The notes beneath the pieces were generated by a model. That model had not been told where the DNA came from. It did no database searches and saw only the letters and a list, made by a program, of their open reading frames with translations. From NCBI RefSeq assembly GCF_025567195.1, contig NZ_JAOQJF010000033.1, forward strand, positions 1 through 37,540: a stretch of DNA of 37,540 nucleotides. The letters are read 5' to 3'. How positions within the stretch are numbered: position 1 is the stretch's first letter; every line of letters starts with the position of its first letter. The position numbers and the translations under genes are program-made. Below, piece by piece: positions 1 through 8,040 of this stretch. This DNA is from Alitiscatomonas aceti (GTDB lineage Bacteria; Bacillota; Clostridia; Lachnospirales; Lachnospiraceae).

Positions 1-35
1 TTCTTTTTAAATTCAGGGGTGTAACTCTGTGGCAT
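1..35 (-). CDS. IS3-family transposase OrfA, N-terminal fragment
   Basis: Only eleven codons are visible, reading MPQSYTPEFKK. This is the familiar opening of IS3/IS150-group OrfA proteins, the helix-turn-helix DNA-binding partner that is joined to the DDE catalytic OrfB by frameshifting. An AGAGGT ribosome site lies about 8 nt before the ATG at 35. The gene continues off the left edge. The family call rests on this short stretch and on the interrupted neighbour gene. Confidence 0.7.
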   Translation of the reverse strand, partial: MPQSYTPEFKK

Positions 36-112
36 AATGTGTACCTCTTTTCTTTATAAGATTGATTATATCTTATTAGCCACTCCTGTTACAACATTAG
101 TATAGCACTTCA
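1..112 (-). mobile_element. IS3-family insertion sequence, 5' end only
   Basis: On the minus strand a transposase gene begins at 35 and runs off the window. The MATE gene upstream loses its family similarity at about 112, so the IS end probably lies there; the minus strand reads TGAAGTGCTATAC from 112, and a TG start is normal for IS3-family ends. The far end and any target duplication lie outside the window, so the exact boundary is inferred. Confidence 0.7.
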
Positions 113-672
113 ATGGAGATGAAGACATAGTCCAGGACTATATTCAAAATTCCTCCCGTAATGGAACAGACCATGGAAAGAGCGGACTTTCCGGCGGCGA
201 TCATGTACAAGGTGAAATTGTTCATCAGAAGGATCGGAACCGTAAAGATCAGATAACGGCTCAGATAGATACGGCAGTAGCCGGCCACGGCGGGAGACAG
301 GTTCATGGATCCAAAAAGGCGGTCCATGACCAGATAGCCCAGGCCGGACATGATGAGTCCCACCGCCACGTTTACAGCGATCAGAAAGGTGAAGTCTTCG
401 TTGGCTTCCTGGGCTTTCTGCTGTCCGGCCTTCCGCATGATGACGGCGCTCCCTCCAGTGGCCAGCATGGTGGAGATGGCTGTGACCAGTGAGATCACAG
501 GCGCTGTCAGATTGACGGCGGATAAGGCATCGGTTCCTATGAGGTTAGATACAAACAGGCCGTCCACCATGGTATAAAAGGACATGAACACGGTCATAAC
601 GATGGTAGGGACGGAAAACATCAGCACGTTTTTCAGGGTAACGGGCTGTCGATATGCATTTTCACCGGACAT
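97..672 (-). pseudogene. MATE efflux transporter, truncated by an IS
   Basis: This is the N-terminal 191 residues of a multidrug and toxin extrusion (MATE) antiporter, whose members are usually about 450 residues with twelve membrane helices. The opening NVLMFSVPTIVMTVFMSFYT, the motif DGLFVSNLIGTDALSAVNL and the later GGILNIVLDYVF are typical. Similarity stops after LDYVFI, and the frame ends in a few foreign codons (SIEVLY) inside the IS. I chose the ATG at 672 over the ATG at 714 because AAGGAGG lies 9 nt before it. The product lacks the whole second half of the fold and should be inactive. An intact MATE gene lies at 22550-23941. Confidence 0.85.
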
Positions 673-681
673 AAATAAAAA

Positions 682-740
682 TCCTCCTTGTATGTTACGG
701 TATGTTTTTATCATAAACCGTACAGTAACAGTATAGTCAA
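682..740 (-). promoter_or_regulatory. Promoter of the truncated MATE gene, 19-bp spacer
   Basis: On the minus strand, TTGACT (735-740) and TATGAT (710-715) are separated by 19 bp instead of 17. A 19-bp spacer is the hallmark of promoters twisted open by MerR-family activators, many of which control exporters. The spacer holds the near-palindrome ACTGTACGGT. No regulator gene adjoins it, so MerR control is only inferred. Confidence 0.45.
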
Positions 741-763
741 GGGGGATTTTGAATATTTTTTGA

Positions 764-1651
764 TTAAGGAACCAGGATCAGCTCACAGGTGCATTCCTGG
801 AATTTTTCCCGGGCCTTTTCATTTAAGGAATCCAGGGCGTCGGACAGGTCCTGGACCTTCAGGCTGCCGGTTTCGATCTTAAAATATATGGCGACCCACA
901 GATGCCGCCCGGTCCGCGTGATATCGAAGAAAACCGGGGAGAAGCGGTATTGCTCCAGGACCGGTCCGCAGAGGGCCTTGATCTCGTTTATAAATTCCTC
1001 GTCTGGTGAGAATAGGAATATATCCCGGACGGCGCTCCACAGAACCTTGATGCTTTCTGGAAGCATGAATACCATAACAAGGACGGCCACGATCTGGTCA
1101 AAATACGGGGTGATAAATCCTAGAGGTGTTTTTTCCAGATAACGGGACAGGAAAAAGGCCAGGGACATGCCCAGACTGTATACAATATCCAGTTTCCATC
1201 CCAGAAGTTCTGCGGTGATGGTGGGCGAGGACAGGTTCCGGTTCAGCCGCTTCATCAGAAGAAAAATGATGATGCTGGCTGCGCCGAGGCAGAACTGGAA
1301 AAGGGAGACCTGGGCATTGTTTATGGGATTACCGCCGGATAAAGCGGAATCCAGAACCTCCGCAGACACGCCCATGGTCACGGACAGCATCATAACGCCT
1401 TTGATTATGACAAATATGGATTCCAGCTGGAAATACCCATAGGGATGCTTTTCCGATACAGGCTTATGAAACAGGGGCGTCAGGAATAGGAGCAGGGCAA
1501 TGAAGACCAGCTCCGACGCATCATATACAGCGTCCGTCAGTGCAGACTGGGAATGGCTGTATATGGAAAAAATAAATTCTGCAATGGCAAACAGGAGTCC
1601 CGAAAAAAAGGACATCATTAAAATCTGTTTTTCTTTCTTTTCTGTGATCAT
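764..1651 (-). CDS. Cation diffusion facilitator (CDF) family transporter
   Basis: The 295-residue protein has about six membrane helices and a cytoplasmic C-terminal domain, matching CDF proton-driven divalent metal exporters. The HPYGY signature after helix 2-3 (EKHPYGYFQLES) is clear, and helix 2 carries DxxxD (LTDAVYDAS). The helix 5 motif, normally HxxxD, reads GWKLD, so the central metal site is atypical and the substrate cannot be predicted. The start at 1651 follows AGAGGT at about 7 nt; the upstream ATG at 1735 adds 28 residues without a ribosome site. It is transcribed alone, ahead of the MATE remnant. Confidence 0.75.
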   Translation of the reverse strand: MITEKKEKQILMMSFFSGLLFAIAEFIFSIYSHSQSALTDAVYDASELVFIALLLFLTPLFHKPVSEKHPYGYFQLESIFVIIKGVMMLSVTMGVSAEVLDSALSGGNPINNAQVSLFQFCLGAASIIIFLLMKRLNRNLSSPTITAELLGWKLDIVYSLGMSLAFFLSRYLEKTPLGFITPYFDQIVAVLVMVFMLPESIKVLWSAVRDIFLFSPDEEFINEIKALCGPVLEQYRFSPVFFDITRTGRHLWVAIYFKIETGSLKVQDLSDALDSLNEKAREKFQECTCELILVP

Positions 1652-1827
1652 ACGACACCTCTTTGAATGTAATTTTCTGTGTTCAGGCTTATACAGGCAA
1701 GGTATCATCTCATTTCTCAAAGGTTTAAAGAGCATTATACCAAATGCTGGAAGAAATGTACAGTTATTGAAGAACGCTTCTGTGATACGCTCCGGCGGGG
1801 ACTGGAGGAAAGTTTGCTTTAAAACGG

Positions 1828-1856
1828 TGGAAAAACTGCCTGTTATGGATTAAAAT
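1828..1856 (+). promoter_or_regulatory. Possible promoter of the peroxiredoxin gene
   Basis: TGGAAA (1828-1833) and TAAAAT (1851-1856) are 17 bp apart, 35 bp before the peroxiredoxin start. The -35 match is weak. Confidence 0.35.
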
Positions 1857-1890
1857 AGTGGATAAGAGAAATCACAAGGAGGGATCTGCA

Positions 1891-2346
1891 ATGCTGGAAA
1901 CAGGAACAAAAGCGCCGGCGTTTGAGCTGCCGGACCAGAACGGAGTCATGCACAGACTGGAGGATTACAAAGGAAAAAAGGTGATCCTGTATTTTTATCC
2001 CAAGGATAATACTCCGGGATGTACGAAGCAGGCCTGCGGTTATTCGGAGCGCTATCCGCAGTTTATGGAGAAGGGCGCGGTGATACTGGGAGTCAGCAAG
2101 GACTCTGTGGCCTCTCATAAAAGGTTTGAGGAGAAATATGGCCTGGCGTTCACTCTGCTTTCCGATCCGGAGCGGACGGTCATCGAGGCCTACGATGTGT
2201 GGAAGGAAAAGAAGAATTACGGGAAGGTATCCATGGGCGTGGTCCGCACCACCTATCTCATCGACGAGGACGGCATCATCATCCGCGCCAATGATAAGGT
2301 AAAGGCAGCAGATGATGCGGAGAAGATGCTGGGAGAGATGGAATAG
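1891..2346 (+). CDS. bcp: Thioredoxin-dependent thiol peroxidase (Bcp/PrxQ type)
   Basis: This 151-residue peroxiredoxin reduces hydroperoxides in the cytoplasm using a peroxidatic cysteine recycled by thioredoxin. The core motif YPKDNTPGCTKQACGYS carries the catalytic TxxC and, five residues on, the second cysteine typical of the PrxQ/Bcp group. The end (RTTYLIDEDG) is also standard. The ATG at 1891 follows AAGGAGGG by 8 nt; an in-frame ATG at 1858 has no ribosome site. Length and motifs are complete, so it should be active. Confidence 0.93.
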   Translation: MLETGTKAPAFELPDQNGVMHRLEDYKGKKVILYFYPKDNTPGCTKQACGYSERYPQFMEKGAVILGVSKDSVASHKRFEEKYGLAFTLLSDPERTVIEAYDVWKEKKNYGKVSMGVVRTTYLIDEDGIIIRANDKVKAADDAEKMLGEME

Positions 2347-2378
2347 GCTGAGTTTGTGCAGCAGGGATGGTGGGGGAT

Positions 2379-2416
2379 GGTGCAAAATGGAGGCAAATTA
2401 GAAGAAATTTTGCATC
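2379..2416 (+). other. Hairpin between bcp and the helicase gene
   Basis: GGTGCAAAAT (2379-2388) pairs with ATTTTGCATC (2407-2416) with one G-U pair and an 18-nt loop. No T-run follows, so it is a weak terminator at best. It covers the region upstream of the favoured helicase start at 2448 and may be a leader element or a junction scar. Confidence 0.4.
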
Positions 2417-2447
2417 CTCTCCCATGGGAATGATGGAGAGCAGGAAG

Positions 2448-5441
2448 ATGGTCAATCAGGTGTTTAGTGAGCTTCATAATGGCTTTGAAACGGCGTGTAT
2501 CAATGGAGAATTTTCTTCCAGCCTTGCGTTTAAGCCTCAATTTGTATCAAATGACAGCCGAGAGGGAAGAAAGGTTTTATCCTCCATAGAGGATGAGCTT
2601 TTGAAATGCGAGCATTTTCAAATGAGCGTTGCATTCATTACAATGGGAGGAATAACACCGTTTCTTCAAACATTACAGGAGTTGGAGCAAAAAGGTGTGA
2701 CTGGGGAAATTTTAACGACAAATTATTTGTGTTTTAGTGATCCCAAGGCACTGAAAAAGCTGCATCAGCTTAAAAATATCCGGATAAAAATGTATGATGT
2801 AGAGGCAGCAGAAGAGGGATTCCATACAAAGGGATATATATTTCAGAGAAACGAGATTTATCACATTATTATTGGAAGCTCGAATATGACCAGCAGCGCT
2901 CTGACGACGAACCGAGAATGGAATACGAAATTTGTCTCCACCTCAAAAGGAGAAATGGCACAGGAGATCCTGGAAGAATTTAGGAAATTATGGAGTTCTC
3001 CCTATGCGTCTAACTATGAGGATTTCATAGAAGAATACACGGAACGCTATCAAATTATCAAGCATCAAAAAGAGACTGCCCGCCGGGAGCGTACACCTTC
3101 GCTGGAGAAATACCGGCTTCAGCCAAATTCTATGCAGGTTGGCTTTATCAAGAATTTAAGGGATATATTGAGCAGGGGTGAGGATCGGGCACTTTTGATC
3201 TCTGCCACGGGAACAGGAAAAACGTATGCTTCAGCGTTTGCAATGCGGGAACTTGGGTTTCGTAGGGTTTTATTTTTAGTTCACAGAGGCCAGCTGGCAG
3301 TGCAGACGAAGAAATCATATGAGAAGGTATTTGATGCGAGTGTTTCTATGGGGATCGTTGGTGCGGGATATCAGGAATACGATGCAGATTATGTATTTGC
3401 GACCGTACAGACGTTAAATCGAGATGCTAATCTGGCTAATTATAGTCAAGATGCCTTTGATTGTATTATATTGGATGAAGCACATCACAGCTCTGCCGAG
3501 ACATATCAGAAAATAATGGGGTATTTTACACCCAGACTATGGCTGGGCATGACTGCAACACCAGATAAAAGAGACGACAATGCGGAAAAGAAGAACATTT
3601 ACGCAATTTTTCATTACCAGATTGCATATGAAATCCGCTTACAGCAGGCAATGGAGGAAAAACTGCTTTGTCCGTTTAATTATTTTGGTATTAGTGATCT
3701 TTCCGTCATCGGAGATGAAAAAGGAAAGGGAAGGAAGTTATCAGCAGGAGACTTTAATCAGTTGGTCAGTGATGAGCGTGTAAAACATGTTCTTGAAAAA
3801 GCGGAATATTACGGTTATAGCGGAGACCGTGTGAAGGGACTGGTATTTTGCAGCAGAGTTGATGAGTCCATTGAACTATCTGCTAAATTTAATGAGGCCG
3901 GGTATCGGACGATTGCTTTAAATGGAGATGCCTCAGAAGAGGAGCGGATGACAGCATTTGAACGTCTGGCAATGGATGAGGCGGATGCTGCCGAAAATAT
4001 GAAGCCGTTGGATTATATATTCTCCGTGGATATTTTAAATGAGGGTGTGGATATTGTAGAGGTAAATCAAGTGATCATGCTGAGGCCGACACAATCGCCT
4101 ATTGTATTCATCCAACAGCTAGGCCGGGGCCTTCGTAAAGCAGAAGGCAAAGAATATGTCGTCATTCTGGATTTTATTGGGAATTATGAAAAGAATTTTA
4201 TGATCCCGGTGGCTCTTTCTGGAGACCGTACCTATAATGCGGACACCATAAGAAGGTATGTGATCAGCGGAAACAGCACAATTCCAGGCACTTCGACCAT
4301 TCATTTCGATGAAATTGCGAAAGAAAGGATTTTCCAATCAATCGATAAAATCAGAGGAATAAAAGCAATTATCCGGGAAAGCTATACAAGTCTTAAAAAT
4401 CGCCTGGGCCGGGTACCGTATATGGTGGATTTTTATGAGAATGGGGAAGTCGATCCTCTGCTGATCATCCGGGAGTATAAAACCTATCAGGATTTTTTGA
4501 CTTCGGTGGAGAAGGAAGAAAAAATCGGATCGCTGACGGAAAATGAGAAATTGACGTTAGAATATTTATCGAAAACGATTTTGAGCGGGGTAAGGCCCTA
4601 TGAATTAGAGATTCTGAAACGTCTTTTTACATCCGATTCTATTTCCATAGAAAGCCTGCAAAAGGAATTATGGAGCCAATATGGAAATGTATTTGACGAA
4701 AAATCCTTGGAGGACGCATGCTCCGTCCTTCAAGGGAAGTTTGTAAGTAAGGAAGAGGAATATCAAAAATATTGTCATATTGATATTGTGGAAAGGGATA
4801 CTCAAAACTCGATCCATAGAATGAAGAGCTATGCAGAGCGATTGCAGCATGCGGAGTTTTATAGGCAGCTAAGGGATCTGGTGACAGTCGGGATCCATAG
4901 ATATCAGGATAAGTATGAGCGGGGAAGAAAAGAGGGTACTCCCTTTGTTCTGTATGAAAAGTATTCCCGCCGGGATGTAAGTCTCCTGATGAACTGTGGG
5001 AAGGATCTTTCCTCGATCATGTACGGAATGAAGAGGATCGGGGATGATGTTTTTATATTTATTACCTATCATAAGGCAGAAGCAGAGGACGAGACAAAGC
5101 TTTATGCAGATGGAAAACCCGATTATGCGGATGCCTTTGCAGACAGTACGACATTCCGATGGGATTCTCAGATTGGAAAAGGACCAGAGAGCTCTTATAT
5201 GAAGGACGTTTTAAGTGCAAAGAACAAGCATTTACTAGTGAAAAAAAGCGATGCAGAAACAAACTTTTATTATATGGGAACCTTTGATATTGTGTCCTGC
5301 TGTGGTTCAAAGAAAAAGGACAATAGCGGAAAGGAACGCGATATCACAAAGGTTACCATGAAAATGCATCAGCCAGTCAGAGAAGATCTGCTGAGATATT
5401 TGGAAAGCAATATAGAAAAAGAGGAGAAACAGGCAGGATGA
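2448..5441 (+). CDS. PLD-like nuclease / DEAD-box helicase / DUF3427 protein
   Basis: About 997 residues. The N-terminal part is a phospholipase-D-like domain, a frequent nuclease fold, with FHTKGYIF (H126, K128) and GSSNMTSSAL (143-152). Next comes a superfamily 2 helicase: Walker A ATGTGKT (253-259), DEAH (343-346), TATP, and motif VI QQLGRGLRK (556-564). The C-terminal third matches DUF3427, with the YADGKPDYADAF and SSYMKDVL stretches. It is predicted to remodel and cut nucleic acid. The ATG at 2448 has GGAG 9 nt upstream and matches the usual family start; 2367 is also open. Codons are visibly AT-richer (ATA, TTA, AAA) than in the flanking genes, suggesting transfer. The last four bases overlap the NUDIX gene. 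A defence or repair role is inference. Confidence 0.85.
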   Translation: MVNQVFSELHNGFETACINGEFSSSLAFKPQFVSNDSREGRKVLSSIEDELLKCEHFQMSVAFITMGGITPFLQTLQELEQKGVTGEILTTNYLCFSDPKALKKLHQLKNIRIKMYDVEAAEEGFHTKGYIFQRNEIYHIIIGSSNMTSSALTTNREWNTKFVSTSKGEMAQEILEEFRKLWSSPYASNYEDFIEEYTERYQIIKHQKETARRERTPSLEKYRLQPNSMQVGFIKNLRDILSRGEDRALLISATGTGKTYASAFAMRELGFRRVLFLVHRGQLAVQTKKSYEKVFDASVSMGIVGAGYQEYDADYVFATVQTLNRDANLANYSQDAFDCIILDEAHHSSAETYQKIMGYFTPRLWLGMTATPDKRDDNAEKKNIYAIFHYQIAYEIRLQQAMEEKLLCPFNYFGISDLSVIGDEKGKGRKLSAGDFNQLVSDERVKHVLEKAEYYGYSGDRVKGLVFCSRVDESIELSAKFNEAGYRTIALNGDASEEERMTAFERLAMDEADAAENMKPLDYIFSVDILNEGVDIVEVNQVIMLRPTQSPIVFIQQLGRGLRKAEGKEYVVILDFIGNYEKNFMIPVALSGDRTYNADTIRRYVISGNSTIPGTSTIHFDEIAKERIFQSIDKIRGIKAIIRESYTSLKNRLGRVPYMVDFYENGEVDPLLIIREYKTYQDFLTSVEKEEKIGSLTENEKLTLEYLSKTILSGVRPYELEILKRLFTSDSISIESLQKELWSQYGNVFDEKSLEDACSVLQGKFVSKEEEYQKYCHIDIVERDTQNSIHRMKSYAERLQHAEFYRQLRDLVTVGIHRYQDKYERGRKEGTPFVLYEKYSRRDVSLLMNCGKDLSSIMYGMKRIGDDVFIFITYHKAEAEDETKLYADGKPDYADAFADSTTFRWDSQIGKGPESSYMKDVLSAKNKHLLVKKSDAETNFYYMGTFDIVSCCGSKKKDNSGKERDITKVTMKMHQPVREDLLRYLESNIEKEEKQAG

Positions 5442-5830
5442 AAACAATCAAGGTAGTGGCGGCCGTGATCAGATCCGGCGATAAGGTTTTTGCGACACAG
5501 AGGGGATATGGAGAATTTGAAGGAGGCTGGGAATTTCCAGGCGGAAAGATCGAGCCCGGAGAGACTCCGGAGCAGGCTTTAATACGGGAGATCAAGGAAG
5601 AGCTGGATACGGAAATCGAAGTGGGAGAACGGATCGATACAGTAGAATATGATTATCCCAAATTCCATTTATCAATGGACTGCTTTTGGTGCAGCATCAT
5701 TCACGGAGACCTGGTGCTGCTGGAGGCAGAGGATTCCAAATGGCTGACCAAGGATACCTTATATTCCGTAGACTGGCTGCCGGCAGATGCGGGGCTGGTA
5801 CAGAAGATCGAAAATGAATTGAATCGCTAG
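5438..5830 (+). CDS. NUDIX hydrolase, MutT-like
   Basis: This 130-residue protein contains the Nudix box from G36 (GGKIEPGETPEQALIREIK, then EEL), with the metal-binding R50-E51 and E54-E55. The usual glycine near the end of the box is D57, as in many MutT/CTP-pyrophosphohydrolase-like members. Such enzymes hydrolyse nucleoside diphosphates linked to another group, for example oxidised dGTP. It starts inside the helicase stop (ATGA overlap), so translation is coupled. This gene is more GC-rich than the helicase. The substrate is unknown; a link to helicase or defence chemistry is inferred from the overlap. Confidence 0.85.
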   Translation: MKTIKVVAAVIRSGDKVFATQRGYGEFEGGWEFPGGKIEPGETPEQALIREIKEELDTEIEVGERIDTVEYDYPKFHLSMDCFWCSIIHGDLVLLEAEDSKWLTKDTLYSVDWLPADAGLVQKIENELNR

Positions 5831-5847
5831 GAAAGGAGTCCCCCAAA

Positions 5848-6807
5848 ATGAAAGAAATAAAGATCCAGGAGCTGGAAAACATCAAGATCGGAAGTGCAGA
5901 AAACAAAGACGCCGCCACCGGCTGCACGGTGATCCTCTGTGAGCAGGGCATGGCAGCGGGGCTGGATGTCCGGGGAGGCGGTCCGGCGTCCCGGGAAACG
6001 GAGCTCTTGAAGCCCACAGCGGCGGCAGAGTCGATCCATGCGGTGCTGCTGTCCGGAGGCAGCGCCTTTGGGTTGGATGCGGCCGGAGGCGTAATGGAGT
6101 ATCTGGAGGAGCGGAATATCGGCTTCGATGTGGGGATCACAAAGGTTCCCCTGGTGTGCGAATCCTGCCTGTTCGATCTGATGGTGGGAGATCACCGGGT
6201 CCGGCCGGACAAGGCCATGGGCTATGCGGCCTGTGAGAATGCGGAAGAGGGCAATTACCGGGACGGGAATTTCGGAGCCGGGACCGGAGCCACTGTGGGA
6301 AAGCTTTACGGACCGGAGTTCTGTATGAAGTCGGGGATCGGAAGCTACGCGGTACAGATCGGAGAGCTGCAGGTGGGAGCCATTGTGGCGGTCAACGCTC
6401 TGGGAGATATTTATGACTGGAAAAATGGTAAGAAGGTTGCCGGACTTCTGGCAAAGGATAAAAAATCCTTCCTTTGTACCGAGGACGAGGTCTATAAGAG
6501 CTATGAGGTGGTAAAAAATAAGTTTGTGGCCAACACCACCATCGGCGCGGTCATCACCAATGCGGCCTTCCACAAGACCCAGCTTTGTAAGATCGCGTCC
6601 ATGACCCACAACGGCTATGCCCGTTCCATCCGTCCGGTCCATACGACGGCAGATGGTGACAGTATCTATGCCCTGTCCACAGGGACGCTGGAGGCGGATC
6701 TGGACATGGTGGGTACTCTGGCGGCTCAGGTCATGTCGGAAGCCATTCTCCGGGCTGTTATGAGTGCGGAGACGGCTTACGGTTTTCCGGCGGCCAGGGA
6801 TCTATAA
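5848..6807 (+). CDS. P1-family aminopeptidase (DmpA/S58 type)
   Basis: At 319 residues it fits the DmpA/BapA family of self-cleaving N-terminal nucleophile aminopeptidases, which act on D- or beta-amino-acid peptides. Family motifs are visible: VRGGGPASRETELLKP, HAVLLSGGSAFGLDAAGG, NFGAGTGATVGK and VANTTIGAVITNA. By family analogy the proenzyme would cut before T231, leaving a threonine nucleophile where DmpA itself has serine. It starts 17 nt after the NUDIX stop with AAAGGAG, so it may be co-transcribed with it, but its GC-rich codon use resembles the core genome. A strong terminator follows. Confidence 0.88.
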   Translation: MKEIKIQELENIKIGSAENKDAATGCTVILCEQGMAAGLDVRGGGPASRETELLKPTAAAESIHAVLLSGGSAFGLDAAGGVMEYLEERNIGFDVGITKVPLVCESCLFDLMVGDHRVRPDKAMGYAACENAEEGNYRDGNFGAGTGATVGKLYGPEFCMKSGIGSYAVQIGELQVGAIVAVNALGDIYDWKNGKKVAGLLAKDKKSFLCTEDEVYKSYEVVKNKFVANTTIGAVITNAAFHKTQLCKIASMTHNGYARSIRPVHTTADGDSIYALSTGTLEADLDMVGTLAAQVMSEAILRAVMSAETAYGFPAARDL

Positions 6808-6817
6808 AAAGAAGAAC

Positions 6818-6867
6818 GCTCCGGGACAAAGGCGCCGCAAGGGCAGCCAGATCCCGGAGCTTTTTTT
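6818..6867 (+). terminator. Rho-independent terminator after the P1 peptidase
   Basis: GCTCCGGGA (6818-6826) pairs perfectly with TCCCGGAGC (6852-6860) and is followed by seven T. On the minus strand the tail is only moderately T-rich, so it may also weakly end the convergent amidohydrolase operon. Confidence 0.88.
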
Positions 6868-6876
6868 ATGGAAATT

Positions 6877-8040
6877 TTACTGCTGTTTCTGGTAGACCAC
6901 ATTTCCTTCAATGAGGACGGTGGCAGCCGATGTATAGAAGTTAAAGGGGTCGCCGTCCCAGATGACGATGTCGGCGTCCTTACCGGGCTCTAAGCTTCCC
7001 ACCCGGTCCTCCAGGCCGCAGGCGCGGGCTGCGTTGATGGTCACGGCCTCCAGGGCTGTCATGGGATTTAATCCCTTTTTCACCATCAGCGTCATCTGGA
7101 CCATGGAGAGCTCCACGTTCATTTCCGGATGGCCGGTGGTGGCGGCAAATTCGATGCCGTTTTCTTCCAGGACAGAGCCTGCAATGGGATCCCGGTAACG
7201 GTTTTCACTGTTCTTTTCTCCGTAGACCGGTCCCAGCACGCAGCGGACGTTGTGCTTCTTCAGATCCTTTGTGATCTTCCAGGCGTCCACGCAGTTTTCT
7301 ACCGTATAGGTGAGTCCGAATTCCTCGGCGATGCGTACGGCAGTCATCATGTCATGGCCGCGCTTGGCGATGAATTTTACGGGCATTCCGTCGAATACGC
7401 GCATTAGGGAGTGGAGCTTCATATCGAATTTCGGCGGCTTATTTGCCGGATCCTTCTGGGAAGCGGTCCACTGGTCATGATAGCGTTTCGCCTTCATCAG
7501 AGCCTCGCGGATCACGGCCGCCGTGCCCAGTCTTGTCATGGGCGATCTCTTTCCGCCGTACGTATTTTTCACTCCGTCAGTGAGGCACATCTTAATGGCG
7601 ATCTCGGGCACCATGACCATCTCCTCCACCGTATTGCCAGTGGTCTTGATGGCTGCGCAGGTTCCGCCGATGGGGTTTGCATTGCCCGGACAGGTAACGG
7701 CTGTGGTCACGCCTCCGGCCAGAGCCATTTTAAAGCCCTCGTCTCTGGGATTGATGGCGTCCATGGCCCGCACCTGGGGTACGATGGGATCGGTGGTCTC
7801 ATCGGCGTCGTTGCCCTCAAACCGGAAGACCTCTTCTTTGACGCCAAGGGAGCAGTGAGGCTCGACGATACCGGGAGTCACATAGTTCCCGCAGGCGTCG
7901 ATGATCACGTTGCCCTGGCCGTATTTCTGGCAGGCGTCGTCGCAGATATCAAGGACCTTTCCGTCCTTTACTACCAGATCCTTTTTCTCTTTGTAGATTC
8001 CGGCCATGTTGATCAGATTACAGTTTTTGATAATCAACAT
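6877..8040 (-). CDS. Amidohydrolase paralog lacking metal ligands
   Basis: The 387-residue protein is clearly paralogous to its upstream neighbour along its whole length (LHSLMRVF, DAINP, GSLEPGKDADIVIWD are shared). The expected metal ligands are gone. HxH is HCS (H62, S64); the HAH of the neighbour is IAK (224-226); EHC is ENC (N249); and TDAP is TGHP (G303 for D). It therefore looks like a pseudoenzyme, or an enzyme with a new chemistry. Its frame is intact and conserved in length, which argues against simple decay. It starts at 8040, inside the last codons of the neighbour, so the two are translationally coupled. A partner or scaffold role in a mixed oligomer is inference. Confidence 0.85.
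   Translation of the reverse strand: MLIIKNCNLINMAGIYKEKKDLVVKDGKVLDICDDACQKYGQGNVIIDACGNYVTPGIVEPHCSLGVKEEVFRFEGNDADETTDPIVPQVRAMDAINPRDEGFKMALAGGVTTAVTCPGNANPIGGTCAAIKTTGNTVEEMVMVPEIAIKMCLTDGVKNTYGGKRSPMTRLGTAAVIREALMKAKRYHDQWTASQKDPANKPPKFDMKLHSLMRVFDGMPVKFIAKRGHDMMTAVRIAEEFGLTYTVENCVDAWKITKDLKKHNVRCVLGPVYGEKNSENRYRDPIAGSVLEENGIEFAATTGHPEMNVELSMVQMTLMVKKGLNPMTALEAVTINAARACGLEDRVGSLEPGKDADIVIWDGDPFNFYTSAATVLIEGNVVYQKQQ

Noticed and set aside
1500..1853. 117-codon plus-strand frame
   Set aside because: It overlaps the CDF gene antisense, lacks a ribosome site, and ends in intergenic sequence.
5827..6642. Long frame of 271 codons on the minus strand
   Set aside because: It mirrors the P1 peptidase gene, has no family features, and arises from GC-rich codon use.
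8018..8040. Frameshift splitting one amidohydrolase gene
   Set aside because: Each frame encodes a full-length paralog from N- to C-terminus, so this is an overlap of two genes and not a broken one.
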